A stretch of 64,000 nt of DNA from Stieleria bergensis (GTDB lineage: Bacteria; Planctomycetota; Planctomycetia; Pirellulales; Pirellulaceae), in the NCBI GenBank assembly GCA_007745635.1, contig CP036272.1, positions 404,089 to 468,088 on the forward strand. The letters are read 5' to 3'. Position 1 is the stretch's first letter. Each line of letters opens with the position of its first letter. This document shows positions 1 through 9,106 of the stretch, in pieces. The notes beneath the pieces are model-generated. The model worked only from the letters and a program-made list of their open reading frames with translations. It was not told where the DNA came from and searched no databases. Made by a program: the position numbers and the translations under genes.

Positions 1-2
1 AT

Positions 3-776
3 ATTCATCTCAATCACGTCGATTTTCCCACGTGGGATCAGTGGCTGTTGGCGCTTTGCGAAGCCGAGGCAGACGGCTTGCTAATCACGGGTGATATTTC
101 CGAATCGAATGATGTTTACTTCCAGTTGCGCCGCTTAGCAGACGCCTTTGCCAAGCCCATCTATTTCGTGCTTGGGAACCATGATTTTTATGGTTCCTCC
201 ATCGCTCGAACGCGCCAGCAAGCCAGTGCTTTGGCAAGGGAGTTGCCAGAGCTGTGCTATTTAACCGATAGCGCGCCCATTGCGATCAGCGATTCGGTTT
301 ACTTGTTGGGCGAAGATGGCTGGGGCGATGGGACGCGCGGTGACTATCAAGGTTCGCCGGTTCGGATGCAAGACTTCGAACAGATTAGCGACTTTCATCA
401 GGTTGATCGAGATTTGTGGCAAGGCCTGATTCAGCAGCAAGGTCAGCAGTCTGCGGCAAGGGTGAGGGCCAAGTTGAGTTCTGTCCCGGATTCTGCGCAG
501 ACGATTTATGTGGCCACGCATGTGCCACCGTTTTGCGAGGCATGTTGGTATCAAGGCAGGACAACCGACGAGAACTGGGCGCCGTTCTTTGTATGCGGCC
601 AAGTCGGAGACGCTTTACTGGATTATGCTGCCGAGCATCCGCACATCAAGTTGGTGGTCCTCTGCGGGCACACTCATTATCGCGGCACCGCTGAGATGTT
701 GCCGAACTTGGTGGTGCACACGGCGGCCGCTGAGTATGCGCAGCCAGAGATTGAATCCAGTCTTGAGATTCACTGA
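3..776 (+). CDS. Metallophosphoesterase (5' end outside window)
   Basis: This is the C-terminal part of a calcineurin-like metallophosphoesterase; the frame is open to the window edge, so the real start lies upstream. The metal-binding motif series is visible: a His in the first codons (HLNH, the tail of a DxH motif), GD at 90-95, GNHD at 174-185, a THVPP motif at 516-530 and GHTH at 666-677. That order is the family's full two-metal site apart from the lost first Asp. The GNHD form argues against LpxH, which has GNRD, although lipid A genes lie next door. It is convergent with lpxI, 55 bp away. The substrate cannot be told; a cytosolic phosphodiesterase or phosphatase is the safe call. Confidence 0.9.
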   Translation: MHLNHVDFPTWDQWLLALCEAEADGLLITGDISESNDVYFQLRRLADAFAKPIYFVLGNHDFYGSSIARTRQQASALARELPELCYLTDSAPIAISDSVYLLGEDGWGDGTRGDYQGSPVRMQDFEQISDFHQVDRDLWQGLIQQQGQQSAARVRAKLSSVPDSAQTIYVATHVPPFCEACWYQGRTTDENWAPFFVCGQVGDALLDYAAEHPHIKLVVLCGHTHYRGTAEMLPNLVVHTAAAEYAQPEIESSLEIH

Positions 777-831
777 GCCAGCAAGTCCGTCGGTTTTAGA
801 TTGCCCGATCAGAGGGCGGGTCCTGAAGTGA

Positions 832-1776
832 TCAGGCTGAACGCTGGTGCGGCGGTTGCTGGGATTTCTGTGCTGAGTGTTGATCGCGAACGGCGACGAT
901 CGTGATGCCGAGTTGTTTTGCCATTTGGGCTGTTTCTTGTTGTTCGACAACAATGGTTTTATCGGCTTCAACCACGATGGCTGTGCCACCGCCCTCATAC
1001 ACTCGTTGCACGGTTTGCGGGCCGATGGTGGGGACATCGAAGCGCATGTCTTGTTCTGGCTTGCTAACTTTGACCAGCATCCAACCGCCGCGCCGGCATA
1101 ATTGCCCGGTTCGCTCGATGCACTGATCCGTTCCCTCGACGGCTTCAACGGCCAGGATGGTTGAGTCCTTGACGGTTATCGATTGGCCGATGTCCATGCC
1201 GCCCATTTGCTTGGCAACCTGCCAGCCAAAATCGGCGTCTTGCTGTTGTTTCGAAGAAAGCGTTTTGCCGCAAAAGACTCCTTCGCTGATCAACAGTTGT
1301 GGTGCGAGGTCCGTCGCTGCGGCGATCTTCATGTGATGTCTCTGGTAGGTGTTGGTGACGGCGAGCAAGAGGTTGTCATCGCGCGCATCGGGACGTCGTC
1401 CCAGCAGCGCTGGAGCAAAGGTGCGAATGGCAGTCCAATCCGGGAGGTGCTTGAGAATCAAGCTGCCTTGAAAGAGCAGGTCCGACTTAAACAGTTTGCC
1501 AGCCATCGTGACCTCTTCAACACCCTGTCGTTTGAAGAAGCGGATGTGGGCGCCGATTTTTCCGACCCCAGACCAGCGGACACCGCTGCAGATCGATTCC
1601 AGTTGTTCGCTGGCGTGGTCCTTGATGGCCACGCAATAGACATCGCGACCGTTGTTGGTGACATGCTCAGCGACTTCGATCGGGAAGCTTCCCCAGCCGG
1701 CGATCAGGCCGATCGGTGGTCCCGTGCGCGCGGCGGCAGTTGAAAGGTTGGTGGCCTGATGTGAATCGCGCTGCAT
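832..1776 (-). CDS. lpxI: UDP-2,3-diacylglucosamine diphosphatase LpxI
   Basis: LpxI hydrolyses UDP-2,3-diacylglucosamine to lipid X and UMP in lipid A synthesis, replacing LpxH in many bacteria. The 314-residue product has the LpxI (DUF1009) hallmarks: a GLIAGWGSFP-like start near residue 23, a VGKIGAHIRFFK segment near residue 72, and the C-terminal domain with DFGWQVAKQMG, KDSTILAVEAVEGTD and the DVPTIGPQTV segment leading to GGGTAIVVEADKT. Length fits the family (about 270-290) plus a short N-terminal extension. The ATG is clear. It lies 33 bp downstream of lpxD on the same strand, so the two are probably one transcript. Pathway assignment follows from the family and the neighbour. Confidence 0.93.
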   Translation of the reverse strand: MQRDSHQATNLSTAAARTGPPIGLIAGWGSFPIEVAEHVTNNGRDVYCVAIKDHASEQLESICSGVRWSGVGKIGAHIRFFKRQGVEEVTMAGKLFKSDLLFQGSLILKHLPDWTAIRTFAPALLGRRPDARDDNLLLAVTNTYQRHHMKIAAATDLAPQLLISEGVFCGKTLSSKQQQDADFGWQVAKQMGGMDIGQSITVKDSTILAVEAVEGTDQCIERTGQLCRRGGWMLVKVSKPEQDMRFDVPTIGPQTVQRVYEGGGTAIVVEADKTIVVEQQETAQMAKQLGITIVAVRDQHSAQKSQQPPHQRSA

Positions 1777-1809
1777 TGCTCGTCCTAGCTTGCCGTTGAT
1801 GGCATCCCC

Positions 1810-2892
1810 TTAGGCAGCCTCGCCTCGGCTGGAGTTTTGGGAGATTGGTTTGGTTGTGGTTTCTGGTTGATCAGACGACGGAGCAAGCTTCTGCAGTTGC
1901 TTGCGAAGTTCCTTGAGCTCTTTTCGCATCTCTGGCAGTTTGCGCTGAAGGGCGAAGATTTGCATTTGATCGCGATAGGGAATGGCCGGTGCACCCAAGT
2001 AGAATTGGTTGCCAGCGCAGTCGTCCATGACACCGGCTTTGGCGCCGATGATGGTGTGGTCTCCAAGCGTGATGTGATCTTTCAGGCCCACTTGGCCAGC
2101 CAGGGTCACATAATCACCGGTCGTGCAGGAACCTGCGATGCCGACTTGGCTGCACAGGAGGTTATGTTTTCCGATCTGGCAGTTGTGGGCAATCATCACT
2201 TGGTTGTCGATCTTGGTGCCTTCACCGATTGTGGTCGCGCCATAGCTGCCACGGTCAATGGTGACGGAGGCTCCGATCTCGACATCGTTTTCGATCTTGA
2301 CCGAACCCAGTTGGGCTTTGGCAACGTGCCGGCCGGCTTCTTGTCGATAACCAAATCCATGGGCGCCTAACACAGAACTTGCGTGGATGACCACGCGATT
2401 GGCGATCTCAGTACGCTCGTACAGCGTGACGTGGGGATAAATCACACAGTCATCACCGATGGTGCAGGCAGCCATGATCACGACGCCAGGCATGATCTTT
2501 GTGCGCTCGCCGATCACCACGTCTTCAGCAATGGTCGCAGTGGGATGGATTTCTGCAGTCGCAGCGACTTTGCTAAACGGGCTGCAGCCTACGCCGGGAA
2601 TCTTGGGGCCCAGTGGTGGGCGGAAATGAGCGACGATTTTTTCGAACGCCAGATGCGGCTCGTTGCAGACAATTTGTGGAACGTTGATCTCGGCTTGATA
2701 GCTGCCAGTGACGAAAGCCAGCGCTGGTTTGGCCTGAGTGTTCCAAATCGCTGCGTCAGCAGGCGAAAGGATCAGGGTGATCTCTTCAGTGGTTGATTGG
2801 CCAGCCGGATTGGCACCTCTGCACAGCAGTGAACCGTCTCCATGAAGCTCCCCGCCGACGAGCGTGGCGATTTCTTCGAGTCGAAGTTCCAT
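1810..2892 (-). CDS. lpxD: UDP-3-O-acylglucosamine N-acyltransferase LpxD
   Basis: LpxD transfers a 3-hydroxyacyl chain from acyl-ACP to the 2-amino group of UDP-3-O-acylglucosamine, the third step of lipid A synthesis. The N-terminal uridine-binding domain (about residues 1-105) is followed by a left-handed beta helix of hexapeptide repeats (about 110-300) and a C-terminal helix. The catalytic-His segment IAHNCQIGKHN is present. The frame stays open to 3072, but the ATG at 2892 was chosen because the family N-terminus (MELRLEEIATLVGG) starts there and AAGGA sits just upstream; this gives 360 residues, near the usual 340. The C-terminus carries an extra Gln/Lys-rich tail. lpxI follows directly. 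Confidence 0.94.
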   Translation of the reverse strand: MELRLEEIATLVGGELHGDGSLLCRGANPAGQSTTEEITLILSPADAAIWNTQAKPALAFVTGSYQAEINVPQIVCNEPHLAFEKIVAHFRPPLGPKIPGVGCSPFSKVAATAEIHPTATIAEDVVIGERTKIMPGVVIMAACTIGDDCVIYPHVTLYERTEIANRVVIHASSVLGAHGFGYRQEAGRHVAKAQLGSVKIENDVEIGASVTIDRGSYGATTIGEGTKIDNQVMIAHNCQIGKHNLLCSQVGIAGSCTTGDYVTLAGQVGLKDHITLGDHTIIGAKAGVMDDCAGNQFYLGAPAIPYRDQMQIFALQRKLPEMRKELKELRKQLQKLAPSSDQPETTTKPISQNSSRGEAA

Positions 2893-3276
2893 GGCGAAGT
2901 CCTTTTCGCGTTCTGAGCACACTCGGGAGGTCAGTCGCTGGCAGGCAGTCGGCTGAGAGTGGTGCAGTGTCTGGGTAAACTGCTGTGGCCAAACCGAACG
3001 GGCTGATCGTGGTTGCGGCCACGGGGTGAAGCGTGTTCGGGTGGGTTGCAGCAGCGGCAGGGAATGAGCCAATCACCGGTATAGCGGGTTGACGGCGTTT
3101 CACGCAAGACGAGCCCAGGTCTGAGGCCGCGAAAAATTCGGACGCTGCTGAGGGTCTCAGCCTTTTTGGCGTGTCGCCGTGGATGATTGGTCGCCGCGAT
3201 TGAGCGACCGGGGGCGGCTCGCGGCTTTCTAGCCCTTGTGTTTGCTGGCAGAAGAAAGGGTTGGCAGTGCCCCGAG
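2893..3276. other. Noncoding gap upstream of lpxD
   Basis: No convincing gene lies in these 384 bases. It should hold the lpxD-lpxI promoter on the minus strand. A hairpin with stem GCTGAG/CTCAGC at 3147-3161, followed by five T at 3163-3167, has the form of a plus-strand terminator, but no plus-strand gene precedes it. Confidence 0.5.
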
Positions 3277-3816
3277 TCAGTTGCCGGACGCTCGGGATTT
3301 TCGGTTTCCAGTGACACCGATGCCCAGCGTGCACAGTGCCAGCAAGCTCGTGGCAGCGGCGGAGAACAGAGATCGATTTCTCCAGCCCTGTTTGACGTCA
3401 ACTTCTGTCTGGAAGCTGTATGGAATGCGAACGTCCAGGGAGCGTTCTTCCATCGCATTGAACTCCATCACCATGTCAGCAGGCGAGGCTTGCTGGTGGT
3501 CGATTTTCCGATCGGCCAAAAAAGACTCGGTGGTCACCGGTGCTTGACTCATCAGATACATGGTGCCGCAAAACAAAGTGACCATGCTGGCGAGGACGCA
3601 GAGCAAAAAAAAGCTGGCGAAAGCGACGTTGGATCGAGGTTGCTCGGCCTTTGGCGCCGTTGCGCCAGGGGCCTCCTGTCGGGGGAGTTTTCGAAGCTCA
3701 CCTAATTTAGGGACTTGAATCACAGCCTCGCAGCTGGGGCAGGGGATCTGTTCCCCGGCACGGGCCGGTGCAACGGGGACCTGGCTCTGGCAGTCTGGGC
3801 AAGTTAGCAGATGCAT
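3277..3816 (-). CDS. Zinc-ribbon membrane protein, unknown function
   Basis: A 179-residue protein of unknown function. It opens with a zinc-ribbon-like pair of knuckles, CPDC (residues 6-9) and CPSC (residues 26-29), followed by a charged, Pro/Ala-rich linker, a strong hydrophobic segment near residues 64-90 (ASFFLLCVLASMVTLFCGTM) and a second one near residues 149-168, then a basic tail. This suggests a small inner-membrane protein with a cytoplasmic Zn knuckle and a short extracytoplasmic loop. It starts at a clear ATG and reads toward lpxD across a 384 bp gap, so it may have its own transcript. Small zinc-ribbon membrane proteins of this layout are frequent in planctomycetes; no pathway can be assigned. 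Confidence 0.75.
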   Translation of the reverse strand: MHLLTCPDCQSQVPVAPARAGEQIPCPSCEAVIQVPKLGELRKLPRQEAPGATAPKAEQPRSNVAFASFFLLCVLASMVTLFCGTMYLMSQAPVTTESFLADRKIDHQQASPADMVMEFNAMEERSLDVRIPYSFQTEVDVKQGWRNRSLFSAAATSLLALCTLGIGVTGNRKSRASGN

Positions 3817-5218
3817 TTTAACGGTCTTGCGGGAAATAAGAGTTGGAATTGATATGCAAATGGGTGGACCCGGGCGGTCGTCGGACTAGAATCTTGTCGG
3901 TGCTTGGTCATGCCAGTGTACCTGCCACTTCTACGTCATGGCGTGTAGACCCAAGGGAATGGTTCAAACCCCATCCTGTCCGGTGACACCGCTTGGCGTC
4001 GTACATCAAAGATGAATGTGGATCAAAGCGAATCATAGTTCTCGCATCAGGCTCCGTCAGGATGATCGGAAGGCCTCACCCCCATGGCATGAATCACTAA
4101 GTATCGCTAGGAAGGCAAAAATAACTGCGCCAACTTGTTTGGTGCGCCCATGCAAACAAACTTTTCCCACCTTATTGACCTCATAAACACCGTCCATCAT
4201 CTCTGGCGGCCCCACCAATCGAAAGGAACGAGAACCCTGATGTGATCCCACCTCTGTCGCAAATCACCTTTTAGGTGTGGCGCCGATTTGGTTGTGCTGG
4301 GTTTGGTTTGATTGCTTCTGTTTGTTGTGATCAACCGCTTCATTAGCATGACTTAGTCGAGGGCTACCCGGCTCGGGAATCAGCATTCGGCTCTTGCGAG
4401 TCACTGCACTCAGGTGCGGCGTCAAGTCAACAAGAGTCCATTGTGTTTCACATGCAGCGTTTTGGTTTCGATTGGAGTGCCCGTTGGTTCCCCTGCGATC
4501 GTGTCATCGATTGATCGGCACCGATGACTGGGGATTCACTCGTCACTGGGGGCTCACTCGATCCACCCAGGCAACGAGATCCATGGCAGGCGTTTACGAA
4601 AGTCATCACAAGTTGGTTCGTTTGTTCTTGCAGTTGTGATCGCGAACTCGTTTGGCCGGAAGCCTTTTCCAGGTGACCTCCGGTGGGTTCCAACTTCGAC
4701 ATGTGGCGTGATTAAACTGGTGCAGGCTGTCGCGGGGGAATGGTGCTAAGCCAATAGGGCTTGGCCAAGATGACTTTGCAAAAAGGCGTGGTGTGAATTC
4801 GCGCACATTATGAAGAAACCTTTGAAAAGCACTAGCAGATCGCACGTTCTAGCGCTAGGTTTTCGAAGGTTACTGACGCATGAATTCCTGCGCCAATGCG
4901 TAAAGTCAACCAAGCAAGGTTAAATGGGACAACCAGAAGTTTTTTCCAATTAAGGGAGGCAGTCAGGCAAACGCTAGAGGGGTGGTAGAGTTTTGTTGGC
5001 ATCACAATGTGGTGACCGCAAACCGCTATCTCAAGCAAAAACTCATCGCTGTGACTCCATCAGAGATCAGATGCCACATCGGCTGGATCATGATGTTTGG
5101 TTGCAGTGAAGTGATGTTTGTCAGGCTGCATGGTTTCCGATCAGCTCATTGCCACGCCGACCAGCGGACCATTATCGTTGATTAATAACCCCAAACATTC
5201 CTCCTGGAGTTTGTACTC
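3817..5218. other. 1.4 kb stretch without a supported gene
   Basis: No ORF here has recognisable domains or a convincing ribosome site. The longest candidates (for example 4394-4639 plus and 4057-4251 minus) look like chance frames. A tRNA-like T-arm string near 3960 lacks matching stems. A small hairpin CACCT/AGGTG lies at about 4266-4278. The stretch is unusually long next to a primary-type sigma gene and may hold its promoters or an RNA that I cannot recognise. Confidence 0.5.
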
Positions 5219-6781
5219 TTGTTCGATAGCCTCTTGGACGAATTCGATGACGTCGCCGTACAGTCTGCAGACATGGTATCCGGCGGTTTCCGTAAATTAC
5301 CTGTTGATGAGAATGAGGAAGATGGTGGCGTAGCAAGTGCACAAGAAGTTGCTGAAGGTGAGGTTCAGCTGTCAACTTCAGATGACATGTTTGGTGTCGA
5401 TGAAGTTGAAACTTGGTCGGACGATCCGGTGCGAATGTATTTGACGCAGATGGGTGAGATCCCTTTGCTGACTCGTCGCGAAGAGATTGAACTTGCCAAG
5501 CGTATCGAAGAAACTCGCCGACGCTTTCGCACCAAGTTGTTTGAGAATCACTATGTCTTGCTAGAAGCTTACAAGACTTTGAAGAAGGTTTATCGAGGGC
5601 AGTTGCCGTTCGATCGAACCGTTCAAGTCAGCGTCACTGACAGGCTAGAGAAAGAGCAGATCATTGGCCGCTTGCCACACAATCTGTTGACCTTACAGAC
5701 GCTTCTCAAACGCAACCATCGCGATTGGAAGATTGCGATCAGCAAGTCGGCTTCAAAACGCCGTCGTGCAGAAGCCTGGAAGTCATTGGCGCGCCGTCGC
5801 CGTCGCGCTGTGCGACTGATCGAAGAGTTGGGTTTACGAACGCAACGCATTGAGAACCGCATTGAGTTGCTGGAGAAGTTCAGTCAGCGCTTGGATGCGA
5901 TCGATGGTCTGGTCAAAGAGCAGAAGCGAACGCGTGCGGGCAAAGAACGTCGCGAAGAATTATTGCGTGAACGTCGTCAGATCCTCACTGCCTGCCAGGA
6001 GACACCGACTTCGCTGCGAAATCGCGTGAAGATGCTCGGTAGCGTTTATTCTGAGTATCAGCAAGCCAAGCGAGAACTCAGCGAAGGGAACTTGCGATTG
6101 GTGGTTTCGATTGCCAAGAAATATCGTAACCGTGGCTTGTCGTTCTTGGATCTTATTCAAGAGGGCAATGCAGGTTTGATGCGGGCGGTTGACAAGTTTG
6201 AATATCGCCGCGGTTTTAAATTCTGTACCTACGCGACTTGGTGGATCCGACAGGCGATCACTCGCGCTGTTGCGGACCAAAGTCGTACGATTCGGATTCC
6301 TGTGCACATGGTGGAAACCATGAGCCGAGTTCGCAATGTGGCACGGCAACTGTTGCAAGAACTGGGACGCGAACCCTCGATTGAGGAAACCGCTCGTCGT
6401 GCCGATGTGACCGTTGAAGAAGCTCGACGTGTGTTGACCATGAGTCGGTTCCCAATCTCGTTGGATCGGCCCGTCGGTAATAGCGAAGACAGTCAGTTTG
6501 GTGATCTGTTGCCAGACGGCGCTGCAGAAAGCCCGCAAATCGGCGCGACGCAAGAGATGCTGAAGATGCGGATTTCAAACGTGCTCAAGTCGTTGTCCTA
6601 TCGCGAACGCGAGATTATTAAGCTCCGTTATGGACTCGGTGATGGGTACAGTTACACGCTGGAAGAAGTCGGCCATATCTTCAAGGTTACCAGGGAGCGG
6701 ATTCGACAAATCGAAGCCAAAGCGGTTCGCAAATTGCAACAACCTAGCCGAAGCCAAGATCTCGTTGGGTTCCTTGACTGA
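5219..6781 (+). CDS. rpoD: Primary-type sigma-70 factor (RpoD/SigA-like)
   Basis: RNA polymerase sigma factor of the sigma-70 primary class, 520 residues. Region 1.2 lies at about 68-98 ([17 protein letters not shown]), a charged non-conserved region at about 100-285, region 2 at about 290-360 with the core-binding and -10 segments ([20 protein letters not shown] and [18 protein letters not shown]), region 3 next, and region 4 at about 455-515 with a -35 helix-turn-helix ([17 protein letters not shown]). Region 1.1 is short and acidic rather than a full domain. The start is TTG, with GGAG nine bases upstream; no in-frame ATG occurs until codon 19. Planctomycetes can carry more than one group 1/2 sigma factor, so the symbol is likely but not certain. 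The TPR gene follows after 5 bp. Confidence 0.9.
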   Translation: MFDSLLDEFDDVAVQSADMVSGGFRKLPVDENEEDGGVASAQEVAEGEVQLSTSDDMFGVDEVETWSDDPVRMYLTQMGEIPLLTRREEIELAKRIEETRRRFRTKLFENHYVLLEAYKTLKKVYRGQLPFDRTVQVSVTDRLEKEQIIGRLPHNLLTLQTLLKRNHRDWKIAISKSASKRRRAEAWKSLARRRRRAVRLIEELGLRTQRIENRIELLEKFSQRLDAIDGLVKEQKRTRAGKERREELLRERRQILTACQETPTSLRNRVKMLGSVYSEYQQAKRELSEGNLRLVVSIAKKYRNRGLSFLDLIQEGNAGLMRAVDKFEYRRGFKFCTYATWWIRQAITRAVADQSRTIRIPVHMVETMSRVRNVARQLLQELGREPSIEETARRADVTVEEARRVLTMSRFPISLDRPVGNSEDSQFGDLLPDGAAESPQIGATQEMLKMRISNVLKSLSYREREIIKLRYGLGDGYSYTLEEVGHIFKVTRERIRQIEAKAVRKLQQPSRSQDLVGFLD

Positions 6782-6786
6782 TTGCC

Positions 6787-8196
6787 ATGTTTGATATTGC
6801 TAACGCCCTCGGTGAAGGCTGGACCATCCATCAATCTGGCAAGACCGATCAGGCTTTGGCGATCTATGAGAAGGTCATTGATCAAAAGCCCAAGAACCCC
6901 GAGGCACATGTTTATCGGGGAATTGCGCTTTTCGATTTGCGCCGGTTTGATGAAGCGATTGAGGCTTATCAAACGGCGCTGAAAATTCGTGACCAGTTTC
7001 CTATCGCGTGGAACAATCTGGGCAATGCCTTCCGGATGGTTGGCCAGATTGACCAAAGCGATCAGTGCTTTGAGACTGCGCTCAAGCAAGACCCCAAGTA
7101 CCTGTCCGCGATCAAAAACCGTGGCACGCTGTGGGTCTGGGCAGGCGAGTTAGAACGCGGTTTGACCTGGTATCAAAAAGGCTTGCAGCTCGCTCCTAAA
7201 GAACCTGAACTGCATCGCAATTTAGGGGTCATCTATTTACTGCTCGGTGATTACAAGCGTGGTTGGCCAGAATATCGCTGGCGCTGGAGCATGCCAGGCA
7301 TGCAGCGGATGGCTGGCAGTTTGCCTCTGTGGAACGGTCAAGACTTGTCCGGTAAACGCTTGTTGCTGTTCCCCGAGCAAGGTCGCGGCGACGAAATTCA
7401 GTTTGTACGCATGGCCAGTTGCCTGTCTCGCTTAGGCGCCCATGTCTACATGGTTTGCGATGAGCCGATGATTCCGCTGTTCCGTTCGGTCGCCGGTGTG
7501 GCTGGAATGCTGCCAACGGGCGAATCCATGCCGCCGATTCATTTTCAATCTTCGCTGATCGATGCTGTGGATAGTTGGTATCAGCGTTTTGGTGAGTTGC
7601 CGTACGGGTTGGATGGTTTTAACACGCACCCGACTGCCGGTTACCTGAATGTGTCGCAACCGTTGACGGAATATTGGGGCAACTGGCTGAACGCCAATCT
7701 GCCTCGCGCCGAAGCTCCGGAGAAGTCTCCCTTGCGAGTGGGCATCGCTTGGCAAGGAAACCCCGAGCATCACGCTGACGTGTATCGCAGCATCGCATTG
7801 CAGCAGTATCGTCCGTTGGCGGAAGACCCAGAGATTGAGCTCGTGAGTCTGCAATTTGGATTTGGCAGTGAGCAGCTGGAGCAGGTTGATTTTGGAGATC
7901 AGATTCTACGCTTGCCCAAGGACACCGATGCAACGGGCGGCGCATTCACGGACACCGCTGCAGTGCTGAAAAATCTTGATCATGTGCTGACGACCGATAC
8001 GTCACTGGCGCATCTATCGGGCGCTCTTCAGGTTCCGACCACCGTCCTGCTGGGGAAGATTCCTGATTGGCGATGGCTTCAGAAAGGTGACACCACTCAG
8101 TGGTATCCTTCGATGCGATTGGTCCGCCAAACAGATCTTGGCGATTGGGAGACGCCCGTGCAACAGGCTCACCAAGCCATCAAGGCTGGCGCTTGA
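6787..8196 (+). CDS. TPR protein with glycosyltransferase family 9-like C-terminus
   Basis: A 469-residue two-part protein. Residues 1 to about 165 form roughly five tetratricopeptide repeats with the usual W/LG/Y/A/P spacing (for example AWNNLGNAFRMVGQIDQ). The C-terminal 270 residues resemble the ADP-heptose/GT9-like domain often fused to TPRs: FPEQGRGDEIQFVRM after the TPRs, LRVGIAWQGNPEH with its conserved GIAWQGNP, and DHVLTTDTSLAHLSGAL near the end. Related proteins are usually annotated as TPR glycosyltransferases; activity on any acceptor is unproved. It begins 5 bp after the sigma factor stop and is very probably co-transcribed with it, a neighbour relation that gives no clear functional link. 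Confidence 0.85.
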   Translation: MFDIANALGEGWTIHQSGKTDQALAIYEKVIDQKPKNPEAHVYRGIALFDLRRFDEAIEAYQTALKIRDQFPIAWNNLGNAFRMVGQIDQSDQCFETALKQDPKYLSAIKNRGTLWVWAGELERGLTWYQKGLQLAPKEPELHRNLGVIYLLLGDYKRGWPEYRWRWSMPGMQRMAGSLPLWNGQDLSGKRLLLFPEQGRGDEIQFVRMASCLSRLGAHVYMVCDEPMIPLFRSVAGVAGMLPTGESMPPIHFQSSLIDAVDSWYQRFGELPYGLDGFNTHPTAGYLNVSQPLTEYWGNWLNANLPRAEAPEKSPLRVGIAWQGNPEHHADVYRSIALQQYRPLAEDPEIELVSLQFGFGSEQLEQVDFGDQILRLPKDTDATGGAFTDTAAVLKNLDHVLTTDTSLAHLSGALQVPTTVLLGKIPDWRWLQKGDTTQWYPSMRLVRQTDLGDWETPVQQAHQAIKAGA

Positions 8197-8204
8197 CCAA
8201 GTGG

Positions 8205-8933
8205 TTATTTCACCGAGCTGGCTTCAATGCGAAACACAGCCATGTGAGTGGCTGTTCCCGGTCCTGTCCCTTCTGGGTAGCGATACTTTTCATCATCAAG
8301 CAGGAACGTGCCTTCCACAGTCACCGGGCGAGTGGTGAATTTTGCCGTCGCATCACCTGTCATTTCAACAAACACGCAATCAAACAGTAAGGCGCCTGGC
8401 CCGAAGCAGCATTCCTGGTTGTCTCGAACCAGTACGAACTGCTTGATTCCGGAGCTTTGAAAGATGGAGCTCGGCAGCATGTAGCCGCGGAGTTTGACGT
8501 TCTTGTCGTTGATGCGTTTAAGGCGTTTGGTCCACATCGATGAATTGAAGGCAGAGTCCTTTTCGATATCGAACTTGAGATCATCGAAGTTGATTTCGCC
8601 TTTTGCCAGTTGCGCTTCCGAACTGGGGCGGAACTCAACTGTTGGTTTATCGCTGTTTTGGGCAAACCGATCGCGAGGCGAAAGGGCGCTCTGTGGGCGT
8701 GTCGCCTGGTCACGTTTTGCTACCTGAGCTTTTCCCTGTGTGATGGTCTCGGAAAGATCCGCTCGCTTGGGAGTGGAGTCTTCGTCTTGGCGTACCGCGT
8801 TCTCCAATGCGTTCTCCAACGCGTCGGCAGGGGCGAGATTCCAGAGGATGAACGCAGCAAGCAGCGCAAGGCTGGATGTGACTGCGGTGATGATAAGGCG
8901 TGCTGGACGGCTACTGAGGAGCGGGCTGGCCAT
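8205..8933 (-). CDS. DUF3299-type membrane-anchored protein with CCFG motif
   Basis: A 242-residue protein with one N-terminal membrane anchor (about residues 12-33), a polar linker, then a C-terminal domain that matches my memory of DUF3299: INFDDLKFDIE near residue 114, KLRGYMLPSS near 147, VLVRDNQECCFGPGA at about 167-181, and a closing TVEGTF strand. The CCFG at 175-178 suggests metal binding or a redox site facing the periplasm; this is inference. Some DUF3299 proteins neighbour lipoprotein or ABC export genes, but no such context exists here. It is downstream of two other Cys-motif membrane genes on the same strand, 173 bp after the nearest. Confidence 0.82.
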   Translation of the reverse strand: MASPLLSSRPARLIITAVTSSLALLAAFILWNLAPADALENALENAVRQDEDSTPKRADLSETITQGKAQVAKRDQATRPQSALSPRDRFAQNSDKPTVEFRPSSEAQLAKGEINFDDLKFDIEKDSAFNSSMWTKRLKRINDKNVKLRGYMLPSSIFQSSGIKQFVLVRDNQECCFGPGALLFDCVFVEMTGDATAKFTTRPVTVEGTFLLDDEKYRYPEGTGPGTATHMAVFRIEASSVK

Positions 8934-9106
8934 GGAGTGATCCTGCTGGTTTCACGGCAAAATGAAGTCACGGTCAGGCAAATCAGTTACGGCTAAGTCC
9001 GTTGGCTCAGCGCTGATTGGCTTGTTTTAGCTTCCGTGACCTAACAGTATATCGGATCAGCAGGGTCTGAATCCAGAGAAACTGTTGTGGGGATTGCCGC
9101 CGCAGG

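Noticed and set aside
3..776. LpxH for the metallophosphoesterase
   Set aside because: It has GNHD where LpxH has GNRD, lacks the LpxH-type early motifs in the visible part, and LpxI is already present.
1183..1743. Plus-strand frame of 186 residues inside lpxI
   Set aside because: Shadow of lpxI; the lpxI motifs are on the other strand.
3147..3167. Plus-strand hairpin with T-run
   Set aside because: No plus-strand gene ends before it; the 3-base loop and 6-pair stem are weak, so not called as a terminator.
3950..3995. tRNA-like GGTTCAAACCCC string
   Set aside because: The stems do not pair as a T-arm, there is no matching acceptor or anticodon arm, and no CCA end.
4057..4251. Small minus-strand frame of 64 residues
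   Set aside because: No domain, no good ribosome site, and composition typical of noncoding DNA.
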